A stretch of 64,000 bases of DNA from Epiperipatus broadwayi (lineage: Eukaryota; Onychophora; Udeonychophora; Euonychophora; Peripatidae), in assembly GCA_028023455.1 (NCBI GenBank), contig JAQFVV010000017.1, forward strand, positions 5,796,098-5,860,097. Reading direction: 5' to 3'. Of this stretch, positions 36,541 to 47,852 are shown in pieces. The stretch's first letter is position 1; each line of letters starts with the position of its first letter. The translations under genes and the position numbers were made by a program. The notes beneath the pieces were generated by a model. It ran no database searches, had not been told where the DNA came from, and worked only from the letters and a program-made list of their open reading frames with translations.

Positions 36541-37141
36541 TAAACAAGGCAAAACTCTCCATACAGTAGTGCCACTCTGTGCAAGGCTTGTGCATAAAAT
36601 CCCTATCTAATGCCTATCCCCAGTCTAGTTTCTGGCTTGTGGCCTTCGTCAGTGAGGAGCTTTGGATCTGAGAGCACTGCGCCTAGATCTTAGGATTTAA
36701 TGCAACCCTCCAGCCACCACCTTTTATCTCTACCTAACTATAAAACTATGAGAATGAAATTGAAAACACAAAAATATTATCAATCTAAGATCAATAGATT
36801 ATATAGTCATATGGGTCTGAACTCAGTTCAGCACCCATACATTTTGGTGTCTTTGGCTATTGAGCTTAGATTGAAAATATTTTTGTGTTTTCAATTTCAT
36901 TCTCATAGTTTTATAGTTGAGATAAAAGGTGGTTGCTGGAGGGTTGCATTAGATCCTAAATTCTAGGTGCAGTGCGCTCAGATCCAAAGCTCCTCACTGA
37001 CGATGGCCACAAGCCAGAAACTAGTCTGGGGATATTGGATGAGTAGGCATTAGATAGGGATTTTATGCACAAGCCTTCTGGCATCCATTGATTCTTTCTG
37101 GTTGGCACAGGGTGGCACTACTGTATGGAGAATTTTGCCTT
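36541..37141. repeat. Foldback family A, complete palindrome
   Basis: Termini AGGCAAAACTCTCCATACAG (about 36,550) and ACTGTATGGAGAATTTTGCC (about 37,121) face each other. Arms of roughly 270-300 bp pair through CTATCTAATGCCTA, CCAGTCTAGTTTCTGGCTTG, GAGCTTTGGATCTGAGAGCA, CAACCCTCCAGCCACCACCT and AATGAAATTGAAAACACAAA. The centre (36,800-36,860) contains TGAACTCAGTTCAG, which also marks family B. A 36,700-36,966 reading frame is an accident of the palindrome. Confidence 0.85.
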
Positions 37142-37739
37142 ATTTATAAACAATTATTTGCTAGTATAAGAGATGGTGATCATGTGATGCTTAATGATTT
37201 ACTAGACTCTTGTTAATTTATGGTTATAACTTAACTACAAAGTTGCATCCAAAACAATTTTTTTTCCAATACATTAACAGTCACTTATTCTGACCAAGTG
37301 ATCTGTCCCTAACATTCATATAAATTATGTTTATTAAAAACTTGTTGGATTCCATGCTGCCATATGCTTTTTTTTTTTTTACATTTGATCGAAGAAACAT
37401 ATCACGGATTGCAATACATTGTTATGAATTAAAATTAAAACTCATTTAAAATATTTTTAAAGTTATTTTATTCATAAATTGCAAATTTAGATGGACAAAT
37501 TTTAAAACTGAATTTTTGACCATACATTTATTACATTCCTCATCAAAATGTTGTTAAAATGATGTATAGATTGTCCTCCCATTGATTTTTCATGCTATCC
37601 CTAGATAAAAAATAAAACATATTCTCTAATCAATTATTATCACAAAATATGCTGTATATATCAGATATATTTCTTCCTCTAACAAAGTGGATAAAAAAAT
37701 ATTATGTGGACAAATTATTGGGTGTATTAAAATAATATA
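37142..37739. other. Intron sequence with nothing recognised
   Basis: AT-rich intron. ATGGTGATCATGTGATGCTT at about 37,173 recurs next to other family A copies (for example 16,622, 31,765, 54,370). It may be the outer end of a longer form of that element. Confidence 0.4.
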
Positions 37740-40383
37740 ATTTTTATTCACCCGCACACACATATACATAGAAAAATGCTTGTACAGACTGATGGCATTT
37801 TATTAGCTCATGCATACCCATTTTGGATAGAGTTCTACAGTTTTCATATCACTAGAATAATCTGCATAAGCCTACATACATTAGCATACATTAGTTTAAT
37901 GCAAATTCAAATACATGCTTTGCATATGTCAATTGTCTAGAATGGTTATAATCGGGGAATTTTATTCACTTCTTGTCTGACAATAATTATAACATATAAA
38001 CTTTATTTACATAACATAAAATATACATATACACAGAGTGCTAGATTTAGTCACAGTATACACCTTACTTCACTCTAGAAAATAGTTTGATTAATCAGAA
38101 AATATAATTCTTTAATTTTGGGGGTATTCTGCAATCTCTCACACATCTAGATGGTGATATAGGTCTTTCTCCTGTCTTATAACTCTCTCTTCTGTTCAGA
38201 CTTACTTATTATAGATAGATCATTTTCATCTGCCTAATTCTCACAATATCTTCATCTTGCGCCTCTGATGATCCATCAGCGCAGTCATCTTTTACTGGAG
38301 TGCTCACTTCTGCTAATGGAGGTATCATTCTTACATTTACTGGTTTAGTAACTCATTTTGACAGTTTCTCAAATGATGAATGTGTCTTCTAGCTTCATTT
38401 TCATTTGCGAGCTGTAGCAATTTTAATTGTTTCGATAAAACTTTTAACACAATTCTGGCAACCCATTTTTTTCTCAGAATACCATGAATTCAGACTGTAC
38501 CTCCGACATTAAATTTTATGCTGTCAAAATGGTTTTCTCATCAAGCTCTTACTTGAGACTAACATTAAGACGTACAGAATTTCTGTCTCAGTAATGGTGT
38601 TTTCCTAGAAATACTCTGGGTAAAATGTTGGTAAAACACGACATCTGTTAAGGCTTCATCAATATTTTTAATATAGGTTTTATTTAGCATTGACTTTAAA
38701 TGCTGCACTGCTTTTTCAACTAAACTGCTCGACTTGTGGTGATATAGTGGGTTAACACACGATGAATTCCCTTGTTTGTTAAAGTCACTTAATACCAAAC
38801 TGTCATTGTAAAAAACTAGAAATCATGGTTCATATTTACAGGAAGTACTCTGTTACTTCCTTGCTCTACATAACCTAGAAGAGGAGGCTTTTGATTGGTT
38901 AAGAAATGGTGTTGAATAATATGCTAAATAAATAAATAATTACAGTGAAACAAAATGTTTCAGGCTATCCATGAGATGTAAATAATTCATCTAAAACTTT
39001 AAAGGTATTCTCTACATTTGTCCTTTAAAACAGTCTGTATTCAGTTGATATACAAGATTGAACACAATCAAAAAAAAAAAAAATCCATTGAAAGGTTCAG
39101 CGTGATCCAAGAGTAACTTCTGCCAAGATTGAATGGCTTGTGGCCAAGTTTCCAACTTAATTGTTTGTTCAATCTCACAGCTCAAACTAGGAAACCAATA
39201 AAAAATCAAGCCAATTCTTTCATTCAAACAATTTCCAGATATCCTTTATAAAGCAATTCTAACATTAAAATGCATCAACTGCACATGGATAGGCTTTCAT
39301 GGAAATGCTATGTCATAATCTTGAATTTTCTCGCGTGGTGCATGGCTTCTATTTCTGAATTGGAGATATGTCCCCAATTTCCATGTTGTTGATTTAAAAT
39401 ACATATTAACTGATCTTTTATCTATTGATAAGTTTCTTCCTCGGGAGCTTTAGTGTCACAAAGACAGTTTGCCATCGGCATGCTTAACATACATTTTCCA
39501 GCCCGCTGCATTGTTAATATCAAAATCGCTAATGGAACTATTACGCAGTCCCATAGTGTTCCATTAACACAAATTTCATGAACTAATCTACTATGCCTAA
39601 ATAATTTTTCTTGTATTCAGGGTTCTCTTGAAATATCAACTGCACCAATATTAACTGAATGGCTAAAAGTAAATTTTCCTGCCCACTGCATTGCTAATAT
39701 CAAAATCGCCAAGGGAACTATTATACAGTACCATTCTCTTCTTTAAAGATCAGCCATGGTAATCTATTAATAATCACAAATTTAATGAATTGTTGAAATG
39801 AGCTAAACTGCTATGCCTAGACAATTTTCTTTCCACTATCACTCCATGTTATCTTGAAATGTCAACTGCACCAATCTGCTAAATACTGAGAGATATTATT
39901 GGCAATACCAACTGAATATATATCGCTAAAATTTTATATGTAAAACTCAATTCAAAATTTAAAACGTAACATCATGAGTTTATTAGCCCGAAACCATCTT
40001 CTTGAATAAAGAACAACATAATTTTTATGTAGAGATTTATTCTGCATAGGCACAGGCTTATCTTATAGCGGAACTTAACCATTTCGTATGTTGTCAGAAC
40101 TTATCTTTCCTCTTCTCCCTTACTCATGCACATTTTGAATAGTGTTCTGCAATTTTTATATAACTAGAATAATCTGCATAAATCTATATATATTAACATA
40201 ACTAGTTTAATGTAAATTCAAATGCAAGCTTTGCATATGTTAATTTTCTAGAGTATTTACAACTTATGGATTTTATTCACTTCCTGTTTGACTATAATTT
40301 CAACAAATATATGAACTTTACTTACACAACATAAACTATACATGTGTACATGCACACACAGTGCCAGATTTAATTACAATACA
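37740..40383 (-). mobile_element. Decayed Gypsy-type LTR element, minus strand
   Basis: Related direct repeats at about 37,740-38,062 and 39,990-40,383 act as LTRs on the minus strand. Each begins TGTAT(A/T) and shares AAATCTRGCACT, GAAGTGAATAAAAT and TATGCAGATTATTCTAGT. The LTRs are well diverged, so the element is old. Between them only the end of RNase H and a broken integrase remain; gag, protease and reverse transcriptase are gone. The downstream end of each LTR is uncertain. Confidence 0.7.
38300..39560 (-). pseudogene. Gypsy RNase H end and integrase, broken
   Basis: Read downward in several frames. DTKAPEEET (39,440-39,560) is the post-RNase H linker. YKGYLEIV.MKELA (39,200-39,260) is the N-terminal zinc-binding region. 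LLLDHAEPFNGFFFFLIV (about 39,070-39,120) is the start of the DDE core (D.AGPFNG..FLIV). PLYHHKSSSLVEKAVQHLKS (about 38,700-38,760) carries the catalytic-glutamate helix motif. NVGGTVWIHG and RRHIHHLRNCQ (38,360-38,560) form the C-terminal module. Stops and frameshifts separate the pieces. Confidence 0.75.
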
Positions 40384-40439
40384 CTCGCCGACAATTTAAA
40401 AGATACAGTAAATGCACAGGATTTATTTTATATTCCTTT

Positions 40440-41260
40440 TTTTTTTTACATTATCTTGTCTCAGTTCTTAATAGAGTATCAGTTATTGTTTTACTGATTT
40501 CAGTCAAATCTGAGTCATCCTCAAAATGTCTTAATGTTTTAAAAATAATTTTTAAATTGTAATTTGAATTCATTGTAGTCTTTCTCAAGGTTAGTAATAT
40601 CTACGTTACATATAGTCTTTCTTAATAGTTCTCCTCTTTCCAGTTTTGCATTAATGGGTATTTTATACCTTACCAATCAATAATCACTTGTGTTGAATCT
40701 ATTAAAAACATTACAATCCTGAAATACGCATGTTTTGTTAGTCCAAATATAATCCGATTCTGCTGTATCTTTATTTGGATATTTATCTCCGATTAGTTTT
40801 TTCAAAGAATTTGTAATTTAGGTTTCCTTTTCACAAATTACACAATTCTATGCCTTACCTCACTTCTACCATTATAGCCAAATTTACACTCAGCATTTTT
40901 TATCCTTCAATCATTTACCAATTCCAATTATTAAAATTTACCATGACAATTTTAACATGTTTGGCCCAATCCAAAGCATTTTGTACATCCATATAATTCT
41001 CTTGTTCATCAGAATAAGAATTTGGTGATGCATAAACTTGAATTATTTGTAATTGGTGTCTTTAATAAATTTGAATAACTAATCGACCATTGTCTGATAT
41101 ACTGTCCATCTCAACAATGCTGTTTTTTCCCTTTTTATTTATAATCAATCCTAATACATTTGTGCTCCAATATTTGAGTTTTTATAATAACCAAATGTCT
41201 ACTCACCATTTCTTCTAACTTCATAGAGACCAACAATGTCCCTCAATCATACAAACTTTC
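40440..41260 (-). pseudogene. LINE endonuclease (EEP) relic
   Basis: A minus frame at about 40,925-41,070 reads LQIIQVYASPNSYSDEQENY, then VQNALDWAKHVKIVMVNFN. This matches the IIQVYAPT...DEE...FY..LQ........IVMGDFN core of RTE-type endonucleases. The catalytic GDFN has become VNFN. Flanking frames continue for a few hundred bases with many stops. The family is probably the same as the relics at 1-480 and 58,960-59,700. Confidence 0.65.
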
Positions 41261-42229
41261 TTCATTTAAAAATAAAATGCAATTAGAGGTATTTAAATAA
41301 AAGATCTGCAATCAGAAGATTCTTAGAACATTCCCCTTTCGGACACCAATTGTTGCCTTGCCTGGTGACTTTATTCTCCTGGAATAAAGGCCATAATTTA
41401 ATTTGGGTCTGTTATGGTTGTAAATATCTATTTAAAAAAAGGTCATTCAATCTGCATTCAAAAAAACTCTAACTGATATTCCAGTTTTACTATTAGGCAA
41501 CTAAAAAGAAAAACCATTATATTTCTTAATCATAAACTCAAATGTAAAAAGCAAGAAAATCCCTATGCTGGTCGATCAATTCAAGTCCATTAACCATATC
41601 TGAATAATCCCATAGTAATAACGCTGAAATGGCAAAAGCATATTGAGTATTCATTCGGAATTTGTGTTGTTTGGTTCCTTTAAGGATTCAAAGGAACTCC
41701 TTTAAGTTAACAGTAAAAACCCCTTCTACTCACAAATATATCTATATATGTAGAACAAACAATTATATATATATAATTATGACATTTATAAACATACTTG
41801 CAGGCCACTTGCAAAATTTGTTTATTATTTTTAATATCTGTAAGCAATTTAAAACAATAAAATTATGTATATATATATTTAAAAAGCAAATACATCAATT
41901 TATATATATCAAAACACATACATACACACCGATGGCAGACTGACCACTACGTTTTACTTTATGATAGTACTATGCAAAGTAACATTTCTTATGATTCATA
42001 TTTAAATATAATCTAATAACGAATTAAAAATAATTTATCCTATAAATTCATCAATAAATACATCATAACTTTTACAAGTACAATAAAATAGCAGTTTAAT
42101 TCCAACTAAACTAACACAACACTTAGAGAGATAATACCTTTTAAAAGAAAATTATATTTTCTTCATTTGTCAAAAAAAAAAAAAAAGAAGCTTTATTTGT
42201 GTCATATTGCATTACAGAATACAAAAGCA

Positions 42230-43280
42230 GATTAAAGACATATTACCGTAGGAAATATAAAAGTCTGTAGAAAAGATTTGATGAAATGCATGGTGGATAA
42301 AAAATATGCCCAAAACCCTGAGAATATGCCATTTTTCAGAGAATCTATGATGTATTCATGAATTCTCGATTTTTTGTAAAGGTAAGCTAATAAAATAAAA
42401 TGAACGAGTAAAAAGATGTGGCTAGTTTGGCAATTTTGTGTTATATTTATGAAGACAACACCAAAAAAGATTCACTAATCTGAAAGATTTTGAAGAGGCA
42501 CACTGTAATAGAAGCAATATTTAATTTGATTCATTTATGGAGGGGAAAAAATGAAATTCCATAAAAGCTCCGTTCAAACATTTGCATTGATGGGGCTTTG
42601 CCAGTTATGGTGGAGAAATTTCTGATTCTCTTACAAGAATAAAAAAAAAAAACACCCAAATGTTAAAAAATATCCATGTTGTCTTCACCCTTAAGAATTA
42701 GTAGTGAAGCATATGCCTTACAATCTAAAATTTAATAAATAATGTCATAACATTGTTGATTAAATACCCAAATTTTCGGTATATTACACGAAAGTATGGA
42801 AAGTTTGCATGCAACTTTATTTCTATATACAGAAGTTGTTATATTTGAGAATAAAAGATTAGTGTTGGATGAAAAAAAAAGAAATATCTTTACGATATAA
42901 TCATATATATAGATCAGTTCAAAGGTACTTCAACATGAAACTAAAACTGTGGGGTGACAATATAGATGTGGAATGCTTTGAATGCCTTACTAATTTTTTA
43001 ATACCACATAAAATTTCTCCAAATCAAGATATAAAGAATTCAATTTTGCATAAACATTAATAAACTATTTTCCAGCTGAAAATAAATATCAACACATTTG
43101 GAAATTCATTTGTAGATTTGTTAAACTTAAGTTTTTCTGAGAAGAGAATTGCAAATATGCACAACAATGAATTTCATAATGAACTCAAAATTTCAAAAAA
43201 TAGAATTGTTAAGATTTTGGATTTACTGATATCAAGGCTTTAAAAATGGTAAAATAAGATTTCCAATTACAATTTATGTG
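42230..43280 (+). pseudogene. hAT transposase relic (ZBED5-like)
   Basis: Plus-strand frames contain CIDGALPVMVEKFLILLQE (about 42,582-42,640), equal to the CTDGAP.M....L hAT motif with catalytic aspartate. LFLYTEVVIFENKRLVLDE (about 42,815-42,870) corresponds to L.HTEVRWLSRGKVL. KLKLWGDNIDVECFECLTNF lies at about 42,935-43,000. The conserved CxxH histidine segment between them is destroyed by stops. The mutational load indicates an old copy. Terminal repeats could not be fixed. Confidence 0.65.
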
Positions 43281-43392
43281 AACGAACTTTTTCACTGGAT
43301 TCAGTAATAAAATATATATATAAACAAATTTAACGAACTTTTTCACTGGATTCAGTAATAAAAAAAATATATATATATAAACAAATTTAATA
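43281..43392 (+). repeat. Tandem duplication, about 51-58 bp x 2
   Basis: AACGAACTTTTTCACTGGAT followed by TCAGTAATAAA and a TA run occurs at 43,281 and again at 43,332. Both end TATATAAACAAATTTAA. Confidence 0.8.
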
Positions 43393-43867
43393 TGGATGCT
43401 AATTTGCGATTACAAATAACATCTATAATTGCAAGATTCATGTGAAATGAAGCAGGTTCACCCATAATCATTAGCTGTAAACAATTCAGTTAGGCAAACC
43501 CCGTTTTTAAGCTACTAAGATAAGGAAAATACTTTTTCGTTAACATAATACTATTTCAGTGTTTACTTGCTTTTATTTTTAAAATCTTTTTAGGACTTTA
43601 GTTCCACAATTTTCCCCCCTTAAGAGGATTCTATAAAAGCAAAAATTTTGAAAAATTCTTAATTATGACATAGATTTAAAAAAAAAAAACTTAACTTCCC
43701 ATTGTGCTATATCTTTAACATATAACAAATATTAACACTAAAAGCTATTACAATATTTGGTTCTCATCTGATCCTTCGTGTCAGCCAGGTGGCACTATTT
43801 CTAGATAAATTTCTAAAAATATGCAGTTTCTGCAGCTGCACCCAAGCCTTTAAGCATTCTTTCTAAA

Positions 43868-43995
43868 ATAAATCCTAGAAAGATTATTAACTCGGAGTTA
43901 AGTCTTGTTTCTACACTAAAAGGTAGAGTGTTAACTCAGAATTAAGTCTTCTTTCTACGATAAAATCTAGAAAGAGTGTTAACTCGGCTTAGCGG
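43868..43995. repeat. Subterminal repeats of the TIR transposon
   Basis: Three related units of about 50-60 bp share TCTAGAAAG/TAGAGTG, GTTAACTCRGARTTAAGTCT and TTTCTAC. They lie about 110 bp inside the left terminus, a place where transposase-binding sites are often found. Confidence 0.6.
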
Positions 43996-44346
43996 CTAAC
44001 GGTGTGGCTTTTTCCGATGCTAAAAGCAGAGGAAAATGCCGTAGTTGTTTGTGTCACGCACTATATCGTAATGCTGTGTTATGTATTTTATGTAACAATA
44101 TCGTACGAGGGTGTGTTAATTTGATCGTGTCAAAAGTATTTAAATTTTCATAGGGGCCTTTTTTTTAAGACGAATTGATGTACTGTTACCTTTTAACAAT
44201 TTAAACAGTGTAGTGATTGTTCCTCGTAAGCTATAAGCCTCCTAAATTCTCGATTAGGTTGGGGTAGCATAAAATTTTTAAACGATCACGTTTTAGCGAG
44301 AAATTTTCCGAGACCAAGAAGATGGCTAATTCAAACAACAGAAAAC

Positions 44347-44589
44347 TTGAAAAGAATGGAATTGCCAGACACGGAGGCTGGCGCTGGAATATTTCTACAG
44401 CAGAAAAAAAAACATCCTGCTGCTGAAAGAAAAGATTGGATTGTGCGGCAAATATATGCAGATTTGAGGTCCAAAAACATCTTTCAACTTTCATTTGTAA
44501 GTCTCGTTGTGGCCGACGGAAATGTTCACTTTGTAAAGGCAAGCTTGTTTGAGGGATTCCAAATGGCCTTCGTCAAATATAAAAAATAA
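44347..44589 (+). CDS. Unidentified 80-codon ORF inside the TIR transposon
   Basis: ATG at 44,347 to TAA at 44,589. The frame contains KKKHPAAERKDWIVRQIYAD, LRSKNIFQ and a hydrophobic end. An overlapping frame starts at ATGGCTAATTC (44,322) and gives HGGWRWNIS. Base composition here (44,300-44,570) is much richer than the neighbours, which suggests former or current coding. I do not recognise a domain. It could be a transposase remnant, a captured host exon, or chance. Confidence 0.3.
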   Translation: MKRMELPDTEAGAGIFLQQKKKHPAAERKDWIVRQIYADLRSKNIFQLSFVSLVVADGNVHFVKASLFEGFQMAFVKYKK

Positions 44590-46345
44590 AAGAAGTAACT
44601 TCAATTTTTATTTAAACGTACATCCCTTCTTCTCCCAATAATTGTTGTCACCGACAATCAAATGTTAAATAAAAGAAGTAACTAAAATTTTTATTTAAAC
44701 ATAGCCCAAAAAACCCTTCTTCTCCCAATAATTGTTGTCGTTGGCAATCAGACGGACAAATAAAAGGAACGTCATTAATTATTCTTTAATCGTACAGAAA
44801 AAAAAACCCTCCCACTAATTGTTGTCGGCAATCAAATGTAAACCAATCAAAGAAAGACCGTAAATTATTAGTTAAACATAACCCAAATTACTATTTGAAC
44901 ATACACCGAAAAAGACCCACTCTTGTCAATCAAAATTAAAGAAACAACAACTATTATTGTCCCATTGTCAAACCGAATATTATTTGGGAAAACCCAAATA
45001 ATTTATAAATGAAAAAAAAGAAAGTCAAATCAGTTGTCAATCAAATAGTAACCGATAAAAGTCACTTAAATTTTGATTTCAACATACACACAAACAAAAA
45101 ATAAAACACAAAACCCTTTCTCCCAATAATTGTTATCGGCAATCAAATGTAAAAAATAAAAGAAAACGTACAATTATTCTTTAATCGTACACAAAAACAT
45201 CCCTCCCACTAATTGTTGTCAGAAATCAAATGTAAAGTACTAAAAGTAAGGTAAACCAATTATTTTTTAAACGTAACCCAAATTACTATTTGAACATACA
45301 CCAAAAAAGACCCGCTCTTGTCAATAAAAATGAAAAAAACAACAACTATTATTGTCCCATTGTCAAAAATATTAGGTTTTGGGGAAACCAAAACCATAAT
45401 TTATAAACGAAAAAAAAAAAAAAGAAAGTCAAATCGGTTGTCAATCAAATGTAACTGATAAAAATAACTTCAATTTTGATTTAAACATACACAAAAAAAC
45501 AACCCCTTTCTTCCAATAATTGTTGTCGGCAATCAAATGTAAAATAAAAGGAAGGCAAATTAGTATTTAATCATCACCCAAAAATACTCACCCCTCACTA
45601 ATTATTGTCAGCAATCAAATGTACACCACCACTAAAAGTAACGTAAACTACTATTCTTTAAACGGTTACACCCCTTCTCCCAATAATAAGTGTCGGCAAT
45701 CAAATGTAAACCAATCAAAGTAAGACCGTAAATTATTATTTAAACGTAACCCAAATTACTATTTGAACCTACACCAAAAAACACACTCTTGTCAATAAAA
45801 ATTAAACAAACAACAACTATTATTATCCCATTGTCAAAAATATTTATTTGTAGAACCAAAACCATAATTTATAAATGAAAGGAAGTAAAATCGGTTGTCA
45901 ATCAAATGTAAACCGATAAAAGTAACTTTAATTTTTATTTAACACGAAAAAAAAAAACACTTCTACCAATAATTGTTGTCGGCAATCAAATGTAAACCTA
46001 TAAAAGTAATGTAAATTATTATTTAATCATACACAAAAACATCCCTCCCACTAATTGTTGTCGACAATCAAATGGAAACCTATCAAAGTAACGTAAATTA
46101 TTATTTAAAGATCCATCAAAAAAAACCCGTTCTCTCTTAAATCTTGGCAATCCAATTTTACAAAAACAGTAATACTATTTAAAAAAAAACCACAAATTAC
46201 TATTTGAACACACACCAAAAAAGATCCTCTTGTCAATAAAAATTAAAAAAAAAAACAACTATTATTATCCCATCGTCAAAAATATTATTTGGGAAAAATA
46301 ATTCAGAAACGAAAGAAAGTAAACTTTGTAAACAAACAACAAAAA
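44590..46345. repeat. Satellite-like array inside the TIR transposon
   Basis: CCAATAATTGTTGTCGGCAA followed by TCAAATGTAAA recurs many times (about 44,635, 44,729, 44,814, 45,121, 45,515, 45,967 and 46,051). A second block, AATTACTATTTGAACATACA followed by CAACAACTATTATTGTCCCA, recurs at about 44,886, 45,281, 45,754 and 46,195, giving a higher-order period of 395-473 bp. Copies are clearly diverged, so the array is not recent. Confidence 0.8.
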
Positions 46346-46374
46346 AAAGGTCAATATTAATAGAGAATCGCTAG

Positions 46375-46480
46375 CCCGGGAACGTTATATGGTTCTAGTA
46401 AACTATTAACTGTGCAGCCTTTGGTGGCGCTGTTTCTAGTTAAAAACAGAGCGTTATAACATTACCGGGCCGCTAGATTT
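46375..46480. repeat. Internal inverted repeat, left copy
   Basis: CTAGTAAACTATTAACTGTG, CAGCCTTTGGTGGCGCTGTT and an internal stem CTGTTTCTAGTTAAAAACAG pair with the reverse complement of 47,705-47,780. The outer ends CTAGCCCGGGAA and TTACCGGGCCGCTAG make a further small hairpin. Confidence 0.65.
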
Positions 46481-47056
46481 TTTTTATCTAATAGATCGTA
46501 TTTTAACATACGGCTGTAATTTTTTTTTTTTAATATTTAATATATTGTTGTTGTTTGTTTTGGACATAATTATTTTTTTGGTTTTCATTTGATAAATTTA
46601 AAACTATAAAGGAGACTTTTACCTTTTTTTTGGATCTCAAAAGTACATAATTTTTGACATACGCTTTTATTTGGGGGGGGATTTCCATTCTAAATCTACT
46701 GTTTCTTTTTTACAGACGTCTTTTATTTTTTTGTTTTGGATTCGATACATTTCAAAGTAATAAGGGACAGTTTTAACTTTTTCAATAAAACGTCCGGTAT
46801 TTTTATTCTTTTTTAACAACAAAAATTAAGCTCGAGTTCATTTTTAAAATCTACTTAACGTGCTGTTTATTGATTTAAAACAACAACAACAAAAAACCTG
46901 TTTTTGCTTCTAAACGGAACGAATAGGTATGTCAAAAGAAGAAGTTTTTTTTTTAAAAAAAAAATCAATCAATCAAGAGATGTCCAACAAACTACGCCGC
47001 CCCATTTTAACACTGTCATTCTGGGTGTTAATTACATGATTTACAGATAAAAATAA

Positions 47057-47221
47057 TCACAAACAATACACAAATTCTTTCCAGAAAATAAATTTATTAA
47101 CCACATATGACTGAACTAAATCAACTGAAAAGAATGGCAGGATGTTTTGGGCTTGAAAAAATGCAACTGCCTCACTTTCTCTGTTTGGGACGTCCCACAA
47201 ATATAATAACGTGGTAGACAT
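47057..47221 (-). pseudogene. Possible transposase N-terminus (Merlin/IS1016-like?)
   Basis: The minus frame from ATG at 47,221 begins MSTTLLYLWDVPNRESE and continues AVAFFQAQNILPFFSVD before decaying into low-complexity codons. A short helix ending FLQ..GIL.P precedes the zinc ribbon in many IS1595/Merlin transposases, and this resembles it. The zinc ribbon and DDE core are not readable. An 82-codon frame at 47,236-47,484 lies upstream on the same strand with no motif. Confidence 0.25.
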
Positions 47222-47704
47222 TTTGTTCTTCTTTTTCAACTCTCGTCCGAGTCACGACAGAAACGGTATTTTTCCGCAAACAACTCCAATCGTCTGCCAG
47301 AGAGCTTGAGAAATTGTATGTCTTTTTTGACCCCCAAAAAAGCCAAAATTAGCCAAAAAATAAAATTTTGATAAATATCAATAATACGCTGAAAATTACT
47401 AGTACGCAAAAATCTTTCAGTTGGGAAATACAGAAAATCATAAACATCAACAAATAAACACTTGAAAAAGATGACAATGCTCACACTCTCATCTTAAATT
47501 CTAGCGAGGATACAAATTCTGTCAATATGCATAGGAATTCAACCCGCAATGAAATCAACGGCAAACTATATGATCATAGTATTGTTAGTAGACGTAGTGT
47601 TATTGATACGCGGAAGAATTGGCCGCGTATTATTACCACTACATACGATCTACTCGTATATTAATGATCACTTGTATATTACCCGTAGGTTCGGCTGCGA
47701 AAGC

Positions 47705-47780
47705 GGTATAATTCTGTGTTTTTACACAGAAACAACGCCAACACAGGCTGCACAGTGAATAGTTTACTAGTACCCGTTAT
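47705..47780. repeat. Internal inverted repeat, right copy
   Basis: The reverse complement (ACTAGTAAACTATTCACTGT, GCAGCCTGTGTTGGCGTTGT) matches 46,387-46,460. It holds the perfect stem CTGTGTTTTTACACAG. A plus frame over 47,549-47,758 is not supported as a gene. Confidence 0.65.
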
Positions 47781-47852
47781 ATTAATGTGTTTTTGGTTAG
47801 AAATCGCACCACCCGCGGCTGACATGAAGGATCAGATGAGAACCCAATATTT

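Larger units (their letters stand above)
43751..47852. mobile_element. Terminal-inverted-repeat DNA transposon with 8-bp target duplication
   Basis: CAATATTT occurs perfectly at 43,751-43,758 and 47,845-47,852. Inside are imperfect inverted repeats of about 50 bp beginning GGTTCTCATCTGATCCTTC (43,759) and ending GAAGGATCAGATGAGAACC (47,826-47,844). The 4,086-bp body holds subterminal 50-bp repeats, a 1.75-kb satellite-like array and a second inverted repeat. It also contains short frames but no complete transposase. The 8-bp duplication suits hAT, P or Merlin superfamilies. A GG terminus and a possible Merlin-like N-terminus point weakly to Merlin. Confidence 0.88.

Noticed and set aside
36700-36966. 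88-codon plus frame
   Set aside because: Lies across the centre of a palindrome; both halves are the same DNA read in opposite sense.
41662-41943. 93-codon plus frame
   Set aside because: Composition is that of TA-rich intron, with repeated isoleucine and tyrosine codons and no motif.
44590-46345. CRISPR-like array
   Set aside because: Units are long, diverged and nested with no unique spacers of constant length, and the DNA is eukaryotic; it is a satellite.
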